Origin: an uncultured Eubacterium sp.
Lineage (GTDB): Bacteria; Bacillota_A; Clostridia; Lachnospirales; Lachnospiraceae
Length of the DNA: 64,000 nucleotides
Direction: 5' to 3'
NCBI GenBank assembly: GCA_910589045.1
Contig: CAJUSH010000003.1
Coordinates: 39,749-103,748 of the forward strand
Part shown: positions 40,345-49,002 of the stretch, one piece after another
Layout of the letters: every line of letters starts with the position of its first letter
Numbering within the stretch: position 1 is the stretch's first letter
Program-made: the position numbers and the translations under genes
Notes under the pieces: model-generated
Told to the model about the DNA's origin: nothing
Seen by the model: only the letters and a program-made list of their open reading frames with translations
Databases searched by the model: none

Positions 40345-41171
40345 TAAACATCACGCTTAGAGATCCCCCGATCCCTTGCCACAAGCTTCATGGCTTCCTT
40401 TCGGGGGATTTCCTGCGCTTCATAGATCGCCATATGCGCTTCGATGCTCATGCCCTCCCATGTCCTTTGCTGCTCCGCTTCCATTTCACGGCGACTTCTG
40501 CCCTCCAAAACCAGAACATACTCTCCCCGAGGTTCATGGTCCTTATAGTACAATAAGACATTATCTAATGTCGTTTTTTGCACTTCTTCATATTTTTTTG
40601 TCAGTTCCCGGCAGATCGTAACGGAGCGGTTCCCAAGCGCTTCCAAAAGCTCCTCCAATGTCGCGACCAGACGATGGGGCGCTTCATACAAAACGATGGT
40701 GCGCGTCTCCGTTTTCAGCTCCTCCAAAATGCTTCTTCGCTCCTTTTTCTCCCGGGGCAGAAAGGCTTCAAATACAAACCGCCTGGTCGGCTGCCCCGAC
40801 ATGGTAAGCGCCGTAATACATGCAGCGGCCCCCGGCAGCGAGGTCACAGTGATGCCCTCCTCCAGTGCAAGGCGCACCAGCTCCTCCCCCGGGTCGGAGA
40901 TTCCGGGTGTACCTGCGTCCGTGATCAGCGCAATATTTTTTCCCTGCTTTAACTGCCCGATGATCTGATGCGCCTTTTCAATCTTGTTGTGCTCGTGATA
41001 GCTCGTCATCGGTGTCCGTATCCCGAAATGATTCAAAAGCTTCACGGAATTGCGCGTATCCTCCGCCGCGATCACATCCGCTTCCTTCAGGACGCGAAGC
41101 ACGCGATACGTAATATCCTCCAGATTGCCGATGGGCGTCGCGCACAAATACAGTGTTCCGTTAGTATCCAT
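40323..41171 (-). CDS. rsmI: 16S rRNA 2'-O-methyltransferase RsmI
   Basis: A 282-residue tetrapyrrole-methylase-fold enzyme that methylates the 2'-O of C1402 in 16S rRNA. LYLCATPIGNLEDITYRVL, AEDTRNSVKLLNHFGI, ALITDAGTPGISDPGEELV and GQPTRRFVFEAFLPR are highly conserved. It starts inside the end of trmN6 (11-bp overlap). It is the last gene of the conserved block and runs tail to tail into the DUF885 gene with no visible terminator. Confidence 0.97.
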   Translation of the reverse strand: MDTNGTLYLCATPIGNLEDITYRVLRVLKEADVIAAEDTRNSVKLLNHFGIRTPMTSYHEHNKIEKAHQIIGQLKQGKNIALITDAGTPGISDPGEELVRLALEEGITVTSLPGAAACITALTMSGQPTRRFVFEAFLPREKKERRSILEELKTETRTIVLYEAPHRLVATLEELLEALGNRSVTICRELTKKYEEVQKTTLDNVLLYYKDHEPRGEYVLVLEGRSRREMEAEQQRTWEGMSIEAHMAIYEAQEIPRKEAMKLVARDRGISKRDVYQALLGS

Positions 41172-41910
41172 AAACCTCCGTAATCTCCTTCGTGTATATT
41201 CCCTGTTCCTGAAAAACGATCAGCGGCTTTTCCACCGCCAGCCGCGGCTTTCCTCCCCGAAGTCCCTCGATAAGCACCATGTTCGGCTCTTTATCGGCAA
41301 AGGGATAAACCATGCGCATGCGCTTCGGCTCGATCCCATATTCATGCATCCGGCAGAAAATCTCCACCAGCCGGAACGGACGGTGCACCATGAACATACG
41401 TCCCCCCGGCTTTAACAGCTTCGCGCTCTGTGAAACCACATCCTCTAAGGTACACAGCACCTCGTGCCGCGCGATGGTCTTTGCCGCATCCGCATTTGTC
41501 AGCCCATGCGCTCCGATCATGTAGGGCGGATTTGTTGTAACCACATCAAAAGAAGATGCCCCAAACAATGTGGAAGCATCTTTGATGTCACCGTTTACAA
41601 TATCAATTTTATGCTCCAGTCCGTTGAGCCTTACACTGCGCCTTGCCATGTCCGCACTCTCCTCCTGGATTTCAAGCCCGGTAAAATGCCCGCCCCCGGT
41701 CTTTGCCTCCAGCAAAAGAGGGATAATACCGGTTCCGGTTCCCAGATCCAGCACGCGCTCCCCATCCTTTACCTGTGCAAAGCCCGAGAGGAGCACCGCG
41801 TCCATGCCGAAGCAGAAGCGGTCACGGCTCTGGATGATCCGATAGCCGTTGCGCTCTAAATCATCCAGACGCTCATTCGCCCTCAGAAGGCTTTCGCTCT
41901 CTGCTCTCAT
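41161..41910 (-). CDS. trmN6: tRNA1(Val) A37 N6-methyltransferase-like
   Basis: About 249 residues from the ATG at 41910, which follows GGAGAGAAAACAC. A class I SAM-dependent methyltransferase: LDLGTGTGIIPLLLEAK is the SAM site and VVTTNPPYMIG the catalytic NPPY motif for adenine N6 methylation. This is the YabB position of the Bacillus order. The frame stays open upstream to 42189, antisense-like within ricT, but has no support. Overlaps ricT by 38 bp. Confidence 0.92.
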   Translation of the reverse strand: MRAESESLLRANERLDDLERNGYRIIQSRDRFCFGMDAVLLSGFAQVKDGERVLDLGTGTGIIPLLLEAKTGGGHFTGLEIQEESADMARRSVRLNGLEHKIDIVNGDIKDASTLFGASSFDVVTTNPPYMIGAHGLTNADAAKTIARHEVLCTLEDVVSQSAKLLKPGGRMFMVHRPFRLVEIFCRMHEYGIEPKRMRMVYPFADKEPNMVLIEGLRGGKPRLAVEKPLIVFQEQGIYTKEITEVYGY

Positions 41911-43051
41911 GTGTTTTCTCTCCCCGCTCCGCCTGATCCCTTCGGTTGTTTTTACTGCGGTTTTTATTATAATAGCTATTGTTCCGTCGCTGGCGCGGCT
42001 CACGGTTTTCATGCTCACCGCCCTGTCCCTGATCCTTCTGGAAATCCTTTCGGCCTTTATTTTTCGGACGCTCCCGACTGCGGTCCTTCCGATCCCGCAG
42101 CTCGCGGCCTGTTCCCCGCTCCTTGCGCTCCGGTTTTCCCTCGCCGCCATCCTCCACGGCGGAATGCTCCTCCTCCTCGAGTACCTCAAGCTTCTCCAGC
42201 TCTGCCAGCTCCGCGGCGGAAAGCTTCGTGTTTTTCCGGCGGGGCTTAAACTTTAACCCATCCACCTCATACTCCCGAAGCTCCTTCTCATCGTCAACCT
42301 CCACGAGAACCTTCACCTTCTGGCGCAGAACATTCACGCTCTGAACCTCACCCTTTAACCCGTCACCCGTGATGACGTAATCTCCCACATTCGGAAGACG
42401 GCTATTCAAATATTCGTAGGTTTCCTCCTCGTTTTTCAGACAGCACATCAGCCTGCCGCACACACCGGAAATTTTTGTAGGATTTAAGGAAAGATTCTGC
42501 TCCTTTGCCATTTTGATGGACACCGGGACAAAATCGGACAGATAGGACGCACAGCAAAGCTCCCTGCCGCAGATGCCGATGCCGCCCAAAATTTTTGTCT
42601 CGTCTCTTACACCGATCTGGCGAAGCTCAATACGGGTGCGGAACACACTTGCCAGATCCTTGACCAGCTCACGGAAATCAATGCGCCCGTCCGCCGTGAA
42701 ATAAAAGAGCAGCTTATTATTGTCAAAGGTGTATTCCGCCTGCACCAGCTTCATCTCAAGTCCGTGCTTTTCGATTTTTTCCTGGCAGATTTTGTAGGCT
42801 CCCTTCTCCTTTTCCCTGTTGTGCTCAACGGTTTTTTCATCCTCCTCGGTGGCGACGCGGATCACCGGCTTAATCGGCTGAACCACCTCGTCATCCGAAA
42901 TTTCACGCGGTGCGATGAGCACGGTTCCGAACTCCACACCCCGCGCAGTTTCCACAATGGCGTGGCTTCCCACCTCCATCTCGAAATCCTTCGGATCAAA
43001 ATAATAAATCTTTCCCGCATTGCGGAAACGGATCCCAACTACTTTTGTCAT
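41873..43051 (-). CDS. ricT: PSP1-domain protein RicT (YaaT)
   Basis: A 392-residue protein. The PSP1 domain (about 50-170) and cysteine-rich centre (GGIGICGRELCCASYL, ISGVCGRLMCC) match RicT of the RicA-RicF-RicT (Y) complex, which binds Fe-S clusters and influences RNase Y maturation, sporulation and competence. Residues about 275-392 are a long, highly charged Arg/Lys/Glu-rich tail that is probably disordered and much longer than in Bacillus. RicA (YmcA) and RicF (YlbF) are not in the window. Confidence 0.93.
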   Translation of the reverse strand: MTKVVGIRFRNAGKIYYFDPKDFEMEVGSHAIVETARGVEFGTVLIAPREISDDEVVQPIKPVIRVATEEDEKTVEHNREKEKGAYKICQEKIEKHGLEMKLVQAEYTFDNNKLLFYFTADGRIDFRELVKDLASVFRTRIELRQIGVRDETKILGGIGICGRELCCASYLSDFVPVSIKMAKEQNLSLNPTKISGVCGRLMCCLKNEEETYEYLNSRLPNVGDYVITGDGLKGEVQSVNVLRQKVKVLVEVDDEKELREYEVDGLKFKPRRKNTKLSAAELAELEKLEVLEEEEHSAVEDGGEGKPERKERGTGRELRDRKDRSRERPKNKGRKDFQKDQGQGGEHENREPRQRRNNSYYNKNRSKNNRRDQAERGEKTHESRERKPSEGE

Positions 43052-43052
43052 T

Positions 43053-44042
43053 CTAATTCTCCTTTATTGTCAAAAGCAAAAGCTCAATGACAAGATCAAA
43101 ATTCACATTCGCCCTCAGACGCGCCTTTGCCTTTTCCAGTCCTTCCAGGATCAGCTGAATCCCATGATAGGAGCTGGTATTTGCCTGCTTTTTAATCTCG
43201 TAAACCTCATCCTTAAAGATCAGGCTGTTTACATCCGCGGTTGCCTTGTACAAAAGCACATCCCGGTACCAGATCATCATAATATCAAAATAATCGTTAA
43301 TTTCCAGCTTATATTCACTGACATGCTTCACGGCCCCGATCATCTCGGAAAGCCCGATCTCCTTCGTGCGCTTCACGAGCTGCAGCGCGGCATCCCTAAT
43401 CTCGTTAAAATGCGCAGCTGAAGCCAGGTGAAGCGCCTTCCCCACAACTCCCTGAGAAAAGGCAACACAAACCTGTGCCTGATAATCCACCACGCCGCAC
43501 TTTTTCATAAGGAAGTCCTTCAAACGATCATCTGCCACCGGCTTCAGATCCAGACGGATACACCGCGAGCGGATCGTCGGAAGAAATGCATCCGCATTCG
43601 TCGTCAAAAGCAGAAGGATACCGTAGCCCGGCGGCTCCTCGATGGTTTTTAAAAGGGCATTCTGCGCCTGGATGTTCATCTTCTCCGCCTCGTCAACAAT
43701 GTAAATCTTGTACGGACTGCTGTAAGGCTTCACCGCGATATCGTGATTCACCTGCACGCGGATATCCTCAACGCTGATCGTATTCGGTTTCTCATGTGTG
43801 ACATAAATAATATCAGGATGATTGCGGCTCTCTGCCTGCCTGCAGGAATGGCATATGCCGCATGGCTCACACCCCTTTTTCTCACACTGCAGGGCAGAAG
43901 CAAATGCCTGTGCAAGCATCATTTTTCCCGATGCCTCCGGACCGTTCAAAATATAGGCATGGCTCACCTTATCCATCCGAATCGCATTCTGCAAATGCTC
44001 TATAATCTGTTCATTTCCCAAAATATCTGAAAAAGCTGCCAT
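43053..44042 (-). CDS. holB: DNA polymerase III delta prime subunit
   Basis: About 329 residues from the ATG at 44042, which follows AAGGAG; upstream frame is unsupported. The clamp-loader AAA+ fold is clear: ILGNEQIIEHLQNAI, NGPEASGKMMLAQAFA, the zinc cysteines CGICHSC, IYIVDEAEKMN and LKTIEEPPGYGILLLLTTN. It takes part in loading the beta clamp with tau and delta. It lies 2 bp upstream of ricT, the conserved order. Confidence 0.95.
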   Translation of the reverse strand: MAAFSDILGNEQIIEHLQNAIRMDKVSHAYILNGPEASGKMMLAQAFASALQCEKKGCEPCGICHSCRQAESRNHPDIIYVTHEKPNTISVEDIRVQVNHDIAVKPYSSPYKIYIVDEAEKMNIQAQNALLKTIEEPPGYGILLLLTTNADAFLPTIRSRCIRLDLKPVADDRLKDFLMKKCGVVDYQAQVCVAFSQGVVGKALHLASAAHFNEIRDAALQLVKRTKEIGLSEMIGAVKHVSEYKLEINDYFDIMMIWYRDVLLYKATADVNSLIFKDEVYEIKKQANTSSYHGIQLILEGLEKAKARLRANVNFDLVIELLLLTIKEN

Positions 44043-44184
44043 AATATGCTTCTCCTTTTTAATAATTTCGCTACGATTCACGGCTTGGAAGCCGTCCATA
44101 ATAACGATTCGTGCGATATTGGAAGTTTTGCTCCGCAAAAATTTCCATAAATCCACGGTATGGTTCAATCCGTCCCATGAGCAG

Positions 44185-44628
44185 TCACGTCAGGATATCC
44201 AAAAGCAGACCCTCAATTTCACCGATACGGCTCAAAATACTGATCTGGTTTTTTTCATCCTCCACCAGCTCCTGCGCCAGCTCATCCAGATTTTCATCGA
44301 TGAGCCGGATAATGCCGTACACCCGGTGCCGTCCTCTGTGGTCGAGAAAGTTCTCCCTGGAAAATTTGTGGGAGCGGTTTACGATCTCATTTAAAAAATC
44401 CTTGATCAGTCCGCGGTACTTTTTCATCTCACGGATATCCATGTGGCGGGCGATCAGCTTGCCCTGTACATTGATATCCTTTAACATGTTGTTGATCTTC
44501 GTCTGAAGATCCGAATCCTCAATAGCGCTGGTCAATGTAAAGCGAAAGCTGTCATCTACCTGCCCGGCATTATTTGTCTGACTAACCGACGAAAGCGGCG
44601 TCGTTTCATTTACTCGAAAATGATCCAT
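44185..44628 (-). CDS. yaaR: DUF327 family protein YaaR
   Basis: A 147-residue helical protein: MLKDINVQGKLIARHMDIREM, KYRGLIKDFLNEIVNRSH and RVYGIIRLIDENLDELA are typical of the family. No enzyme motif is visible. It lies between the guanylate-kinase-like gene and holB, as yaaR does in Bacillus. The 142-bp gap to holB holds a hairpin (TGGAA-TTTTGC with GCAAAA-TTTCCA, near 44130-44155). Confidence 0.9.
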   Translation of the reverse strand: MDHFRVNETTPLSSVSQTNNAGQVDDSFRFTLTSAIEDSDLQTKINNMLKDINVQGKLIARHMDIREMKKYRGLIKDFLNEIVNRSHKFSRENFLDHRGRHRVYGIIRLIDENLDELAQELVEDEKNQISILSRIGEIEGLLLDILT

Positions 44629-44637
44629 ATGTCAATA

Positions 44638-45231
44638 TCACCCGTTTTGTACACTCCGGATATACGCGGTAATCTGCTCTACCGTTTCATCCAGACGCAC
44701 ATTCTGAAAAATCGGTTCTATGTGTTCGCTCTCTAAATTCTCCCGGGAGAAATCTATTTCATCCGCCAGAAACCGCCGGCACATCTCCCTGTAGCTCGGC
44801 CTGGCCTCCCTCATCTCCCGCTCCAGCGCGCGCTTTAGCCGCTGGCCGTCCTCTACTTCTAAATATATCGGAATTAAATGGTCGTTACCGTAGTAATCTC
44901 TCAGCTTTGTGTAAGCCTCAAGCGTATTGATTGTAAGATAATCCGAATGCGAAAGATCCGTCTGCCCATGCGCCACAGTAAAATAATGCCAGACGCCGTG
45001 GGCCGTTTCATATGCACGGCACTCCACGATTTTACCCTTCCTTTGAAGCGCTTCAAGCTCCGCATCCGTATAAAAATAATATTCCGCGCCGTCACGCTCC
45101 CCCTCCCGGGCGGGTCGGGTCGTCCCGGTCACCAGACGCCGCAGCCCAAGACTCTTGTCCGACAGCAGTCTGCGGTAGACCGAATCCTTTCCGGAGGAGC
45201 TTTTTCCCATGAGACAAAAGATATGGCCCAT
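44638..45231 (-). CDS. Guanylate-kinase-like P-loop kinase
   Basis: A 197-residue protein similar to Gmk: GKSSSGKDS (P-loop with Asp in place of the usual Ser/Thr), TGTTRPAREGERDGAEYYF and later Arg-rich lid region. It occupies the place of thymidylate kinase (tmk) in the Bacillus yaaO-tmk-yaaQ-yaaR-holB order. It is probably a paralogue rather than the main Gmk; the phosphate acceptor cannot be determined from sequence. Confidence 0.85.
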   Translation of the reverse strand: MGHIFCLMGKSSSGKDSVYRRLLSDKSLGLRRLVTGTTRPAREGERDGAEYYFYTDAELEALQRKGKIVECRAYETAHGVWHYFTVAHGQTDLSHSDYLTINTLEAYTKLRDYYGNDHLIPIYLEVEDGQRLKRALEREMREARPSYREMCRRFLADEIDFSRENLESEHIEPIFQNVRLDETVEQITAYIRSVQNG

Positions 45232-45291
45232 CTGATCTCTTCTCCCTTTTTGTGTCTTTCTTAGTATACCTTAAACCTATTTACATTGCAA

Positions 45292-46695
45292 TTAGAATCC
45301 CGCGAGGATACCGATGGAAGACGAGGTAAAATCTTTCATACCTTCCAAAGCCAGCCCGCGCTCCTTTAACCGTTTCAGATCCCTCACAAATTCCCCGTCA
45401 ATCTCCTCGCCCGGAACGATAATCGGAATGCCCGGGGGATAGAGATAAACATATTCCCCACTCACATGTCCTGCCGCATTTCTGATATCTATAGTCGTAA
45501 CCTGCCGCTCCATCGCATCAGAAATAGACAAAATCTTCTTTTTTTCGCTGTAGATACGGCGGACAAAAGCATCTCCCTTATGCTTACCCGGATGAAGCGT
45601 TTTATCAATGGAAAAAAGTGCCGCCAAAAGCCTTTCAAAGCCTTCCCGCTCATCCATCAGCGAGCAGAGCGCCGTCACATACTCGCCCGAGTACATTTCA
45701 AGCTGCAGCCGGTAATCGTAAAGCAGACGCTCATAAAGCTCTCTGCCGCAAATATCGCAATTTACGGTGCTGATCAATATTTTTGAGCCATCCCTTTCCC
45801 CGTCAAAATCCTCATCCTGCAGCACACGCAGAAACCGAAGCGCCCTGCTTTTCTCGTAAAACTGCTTCAAATGCTCCGCAAGCTCTGCAAAACGCTCTGC
45901 CCCCTCCCTCTCTAAAAAGGGAACCACACGGCTTAAGCCTGCAAGGAGCACATAGGACGGCGAGCTGCTCTCATAAACGGCTAAAAACTGCCGCATACGC
46001 GCCCCGTCCACCCGGTCGCTGCACCGATGGAGCACGGCACTCTGGGTAAACGCCGGAAGCGTTTTGTGGACACTCTGAATCACGATATCCGCCCCCTGCT
46101 TTACCGCCGATTCCGGAAAAAAAGGGTGATAGCCAAAATGCGCGCCGTGCGCCTCATCCACGATGAGCAGTGCCCCGTGCGCATGCGCAATCCGCGCAAT
46201 CGTCCGTATATCAGAAACGACACCGTCGTAGGTCGGGCTTGTAATATATACCGCTTCTATATGATTATCAACAGAAAAAAACTGCTCTATTTTTTCTGTC
46301 ATAAGCGCATCCTGAATATCAAACCTGCTAATTTCCGGATAAATGTACTCGGCGGTGAGCTCTCGGAGCATAAGCCCGTGATATGCCGATTTATGGGAAT
46401 TTCGGGCAAAAAGCACCCGCCCGCCCCGGGTTACTGCCCCGGATAATGCCGCTAAAATACCGCAGGTGCTTCCGTTTACAAGAAAAAAACTCTCCCGCGC
46501 GCCCGCAAAATCCGCATAGCGCTGCTGCTCCTGCGCCAAAAGCGCCTGCGCATGATGCAGATTGTCGAACCCCTCCACCTCGGTGATATCCAGACCGTAG
46601 GCATCCGACGGCAGCCTCATGCGCCGTTTATGCCCCGGCATATGGAACGGATAAATATCTGATTTTTCGTATGCCTCCAATTTTTCCAGCAGCAT
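45292..46695 (-). CDS. Orn/Lys/Arg decarboxylase-family PLP enzyme (YaaO-like)
   Basis: A 467-residue fold-type I PLP enzyme. The early PGHKRR, VNGSTCGILAAL, VDEAHGAHFGYHP and the PLP-lysine motif QSVHKTLPAFTQ match the decarboxylase family. At 467 residues it lacks the N-terminal wing domain of the large inducible decarboxylases, like Bacillus YaaO and SpeA. It is likely to decarboxylate a basic amino acid for polyamine synthesis. It heads the block transcribed toward rsmI. Confidence 0.9.
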   Translation of the reverse strand: MLLEKLEAYEKSDIYPFHMPGHKRRMRLPSDAYGLDITEVEGFDNLHHAQALLAQEQQRYADFAGARESFFLVNGSTCGILAALSGAVTRGGRVLFARNSHKSAYHGLMLRELTAEYIYPEISRFDIQDALMTEKIEQFFSVDNHIEAVYITSPTYDGVVSDIRTIARIAHAHGALLIVDEAHGAHFGYHPFFPESAVKQGADIVIQSVHKTLPAFTQSAVLHRCSDRVDGARMRQFLAVYESSSPSYVLLAGLSRVVPFLEREGAERFAELAEHLKQFYEKSRALRFLRVLQDEDFDGERDGSKILISTVNCDICGRELYERLLYDYRLQLEMYSGEYVTALCSLMDEREGFERLLAALFSIDKTLHPGKHKGDAFVRRIYSEKKKILSISDAMERQVTTIDIRNAAGHVSGEYVYLYPPGIPIIVPGEEIDGEFVRDLKRLKERGLALEGMKDFTSSSIGILAGF

Positions 46696-46713
46696 CGCTT
46701 CTCCCCGTCCATT

Positions 46714-47601
46714 CTAATCCAGATAACGGCCCAGATCGGGAATCCAGCTTCCGAGGTAAACAAGCCCCTCCAGCTTAGCCTTCCACAATGGCCGTAAAAA
46801 ATTCCAGAAGCGGCCGTAGACCTCCTCCCAGGTCGGCCCACTTTTGCGCCGCTTTTTTAAATAGCCCTTCCATTTTTTGATGAGATAGGGATACGCCAGG
46901 TAGCTGTCAAGCTGCGCAAAGCGCGACTCGTCCATCGCAAGCCCCTTCTCCTCACAAAACTGCACCAGCTTCTTTTGGAACTGCCTGCTCTCAAAGCCGC
47001 ACACGCCCAAAGTCTCATAAATGCGCGCAAAGGCTCCCATGTCACCGATGAACTCCAGCTTTGCAAACACCTCGCCAAGATCGTCAAACAGCATCTCCTG
47101 CGCCGGATACAAGAGCAGCGTTCCGGTCTTATTGTTTTCCATTACAAGGCGCAGGGTATATTCCCTGGGCGGATGTGTCAGCACCGTCTTGTCCAAAGGA
47201 GTCACGGCAAGCCCCACCGGAAGCCGCATCTCATCCAGCAAGGCACTCAGCTCCACCACAAGCCTTCCCTCCTCCATGCGGGAACGCCAGCTCCACTCGA
47301 TATTTGTCTCCCGCTCCCACTTGATCGTCGTTTTTAAAAACTGTGCAAAATCCGCCTTTTTGAACATTTCCTGGGGCTTTAAGAGATAAGCATATTCCAG
47401 CCGGTAGCTGCTGCCCTTTCCGTCCTTCCTCAATCCAAGCACATCCGGATTTTTTAAGAGCAGACAATTCCCTCTCCCGGATGCGGACAGCTGTAATGCA
47501 AGCTGCTCCAACACATAGCTCGCAAACAGCCGCTCCATGGGAATATCAAGGCTTTTGCTCTTTGCCTCGATCGCCGCCCTGCCAATCAGATTTCTTCTCA
47601 A
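46714..47601 (-). CDS. AbiEii-like protein with degenerate nucleotidyltransferase motif
   Basis: A 295-residue protein starting at TTG 47601, right after the TAA of the upstream gene. The layout matches AbiEii partners: an N-terminal RAAIEAKSKSLDIPMERLFASYVLE followed by the place of the nucleotidyltransferase P-loop. There the expected KGGT reads KNPDV and the R-x-S-x-D-x-D pair reads YRLEYAY. Both catalytic motifs thus appear lost. The C-terminal part (about 190-295) is helical and Trp/Lys-rich. It lies directly downstream of the AbiEi-like gene, so it is called from context plus weak similarity. Confidence 0.6.
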   Translation of the reverse strand: MRRNLIGRAAIEAKSKSLDIPMERLFASYVLEQLALQLSASGRGNCLLLKNPDVLGLRKDGKGSSYRLEYAYLLKPQEMFKKADFAQFLKTTIKWERETNIEWSWRSRMEEGRLVVELSALLDEMRLPVGLAVTPLDKTVLTHPPREYTLRLVMENNKTGTLLLYPAQEMLFDDLGEVFAKLEFIGDMGAFARIYETLGVCGFESRQFQKKLVQFCEEKGLAMDESRFAQLDSYLAYPYLIKKWKGYLKKRRKSGPTWEEVYGRFWNFLRPLWKAKLEGLVYLGSWIPDLGRYLD

Positions 47602-48222
47602 TTACAGCCACGCTCCAATCCGGTTCTGCACCTTACCAAGCACCTTGCGCTCCTTTGCATAGGCCAAAAGCTTTGAAATATCCTTTTTCGGCTCCCCGAT
47701 ATAGGAAAGCAGCGCCTTTTTCAGCTCCTCCCGGTCCATGCGGTCCTCATATTTCAGGCAGTCGCACATGAGACGCTCTTTCTCGTAAATCTTCATCACG
47801 GCACCGCCAAATGGAACCTCCGTCACGCCAAGGGTCAGCACCTTTGGCTCACTGTAATAGGGATACACAAAGGGATAGCTCAGATGAAAGCGAGATTTTG
47901 AGGTATTTTTGTCCACTGCGATCCGGTACTCATAGGGCTTTGCCGATAGATAGCCGTAAACGTAGAGCGCACTCTCCATCGTCAGCACCCCGTCCTCCCC
48001 GAACAGCCGGACGATCATCTCATCCTCGGAAAGCTTTTTATCCTGCAGACTGTAATATCCGTTTTTTATGCGAAGCAGCACGCCCCAGTCCACAAAATTC
48101 TGGATGCGCCGGTAGTCAATCCCCAGCGTGTAGAGCTGCGAGGTTTTGACGACCCCGCCGTTTTCTTCAATGAGCGCACAGATCGCCGCTTCGTCCCTGT
48201 CCCATTTTTCCTGTCTTGTCAT
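47602..48222 (-). CDS. AbiEi-like antitoxin/regulator
   Basis: A 206-residue protein with an N-terminal winged helix (ALIEENGGVVKTSQLYTLGI, RRIQNFVDWGVLLRIKNGYY) followed by the AbiEi core (DGVLTMESALYVYGYLS, EKERLMCDCLKYEDRMDREEL). Family members are antitoxins that repress their own operon and oppose AbiEii. It ends exactly where the next frame begins. The 255-bp gap upstream is AT-rich. Confidence 0.8.
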   Translation of the reverse strand: MTRQEKWDRDEAAICALIEENGGVVKTSQLYTLGIDYRRIQNFVDWGVLLRIKNGYYSLQDKKLSEDEMIVRLFGEDGVLTMESALYVYGYLSAKPYEYRIAVDKNTSKSRFHLSYPFVYPYYSEPKVLTLGVTEVPFGGAVMKIYEKERLMCDCLKYEDRMDREELKKALLSYIGEPKKDISKLLAYAKERKVLGKVQNRIGAWL

Positions 48223-48410
48223 AGCTTAAACATCCGTCCTATAAAAGATTAAAATAAGATTTAAGTTCATGAAACCAATATGCCAGGTCACTGATTGCTG
48301 CATTTTACTGTAAATTTTTTCCGCTTAAAGCATGAATCATTGGTTCTTTTTTAAGTATAAGGTTTCCCTCCCAGTTTGTCAATCATCTCCTTTTCATCAA
48401 AAAAATTTAG

Positions 48411-48439
48411 TTGAAAACGAGCTGCAAGTGGCTTATAAT
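48411..48439 (+). promoter_or_regulatory. Promoter of the 168-residue unknown gene
   Basis: TTGAAA (48411-48416) and a perfect TATAAT (48434-48439) are 17 bp apart, 50 bp before the ATG at 48490. Confidence 0.8.
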
Positions 48440-48489
48440 CAGCTTATAAACAAAAAGTTCTACGATTTTGTTACTATTTGGAGGCACTC

Positions 48490-48996
48490 ATGGACGACGT
48501 ACTCAGAAGAAATCCTTCCAGAAAGGAATGTGAAAAGGCAATCCGCCGCATTCTCATCACGGAAATTCTGGAAAACGGAAAAAACAAGCATTTCCGCATG
48601 GCAACAGACTTTATTTCTTACTTTGAATCCCTTTATCCCGCATCCGACAGTCTCACGAAGCAGGTACAGCGCGCAGTAAAAGCAATGAACATGCCAAAGG
48701 ACGACGACGGCTTTTTCATTATCGACCGCACACCTCAGCAGGTTGCGCAGGATAAAGAACTACATACCCTCTTTGAGCATGCGAACGCACGGGTGGAGTC
48801 ACTCGACGACTGCGACATGCTCTTTCTCGCACTCGATCCAAACTACCGCTCCTACATCAGCTATCAGATTTCTACCTCTGACACGCTTCAGGACAAATAT
48901 GTCACGGTCCAGGAGACAAGCAACGGTCTGATCATTTACACGAGAGATAAAAAGAAGCTGGAGCAGGTGCTCCAGCGTCTCATGCTTCCCGGCTAA
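48490..48996 (+). CDS. Protein of unknown function, possible DNA-binding N-terminus
   Basis: 168 residues from the ATG at 48490, which follows GGAGG at 48480-48484. Residues about 1-80 are helical and basic (RKECEKAIRRILITEILENG, LTKQVQRAVKAMNMPKDDDGFF) and could form a winged helix. Residues about 85-168 are alpha/beta (DDCDMLFLALDPNYRSY, SNGLIIYTRDKKKLEQVLQRL). The layout faintly recalls ArgR-type regulators, but I cannot claim homology. It has a near-consensus promoter and converges on the D,D-carboxypeptidase gene with a 6-bp gap. Confidence 0.65.
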   Translation: MDDVLRRNPSRKECEKAIRRILITEILENGKNKHFRMATDFISYFESLYPASDSLTKQVQRAVKAMNMPKDDDGFFIIDRTPQQVAQDKELHTLFEHANARVESLDDCDMLFLALDPNYRSYISYQISTSDTLQDKYVTVQETSNGLIIYTRDKKKLEQVLQRLMLPG

Positions 48997-49002
48997 GATT
49001 TA

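Noticed and set aside
41911..42189. Extra 93 codons upstream of trmN6
   Set aside because: They lie inside ricT in another frame, read as Arg/Ser-rich nonsense, and the ATG at 41910 has its own site.
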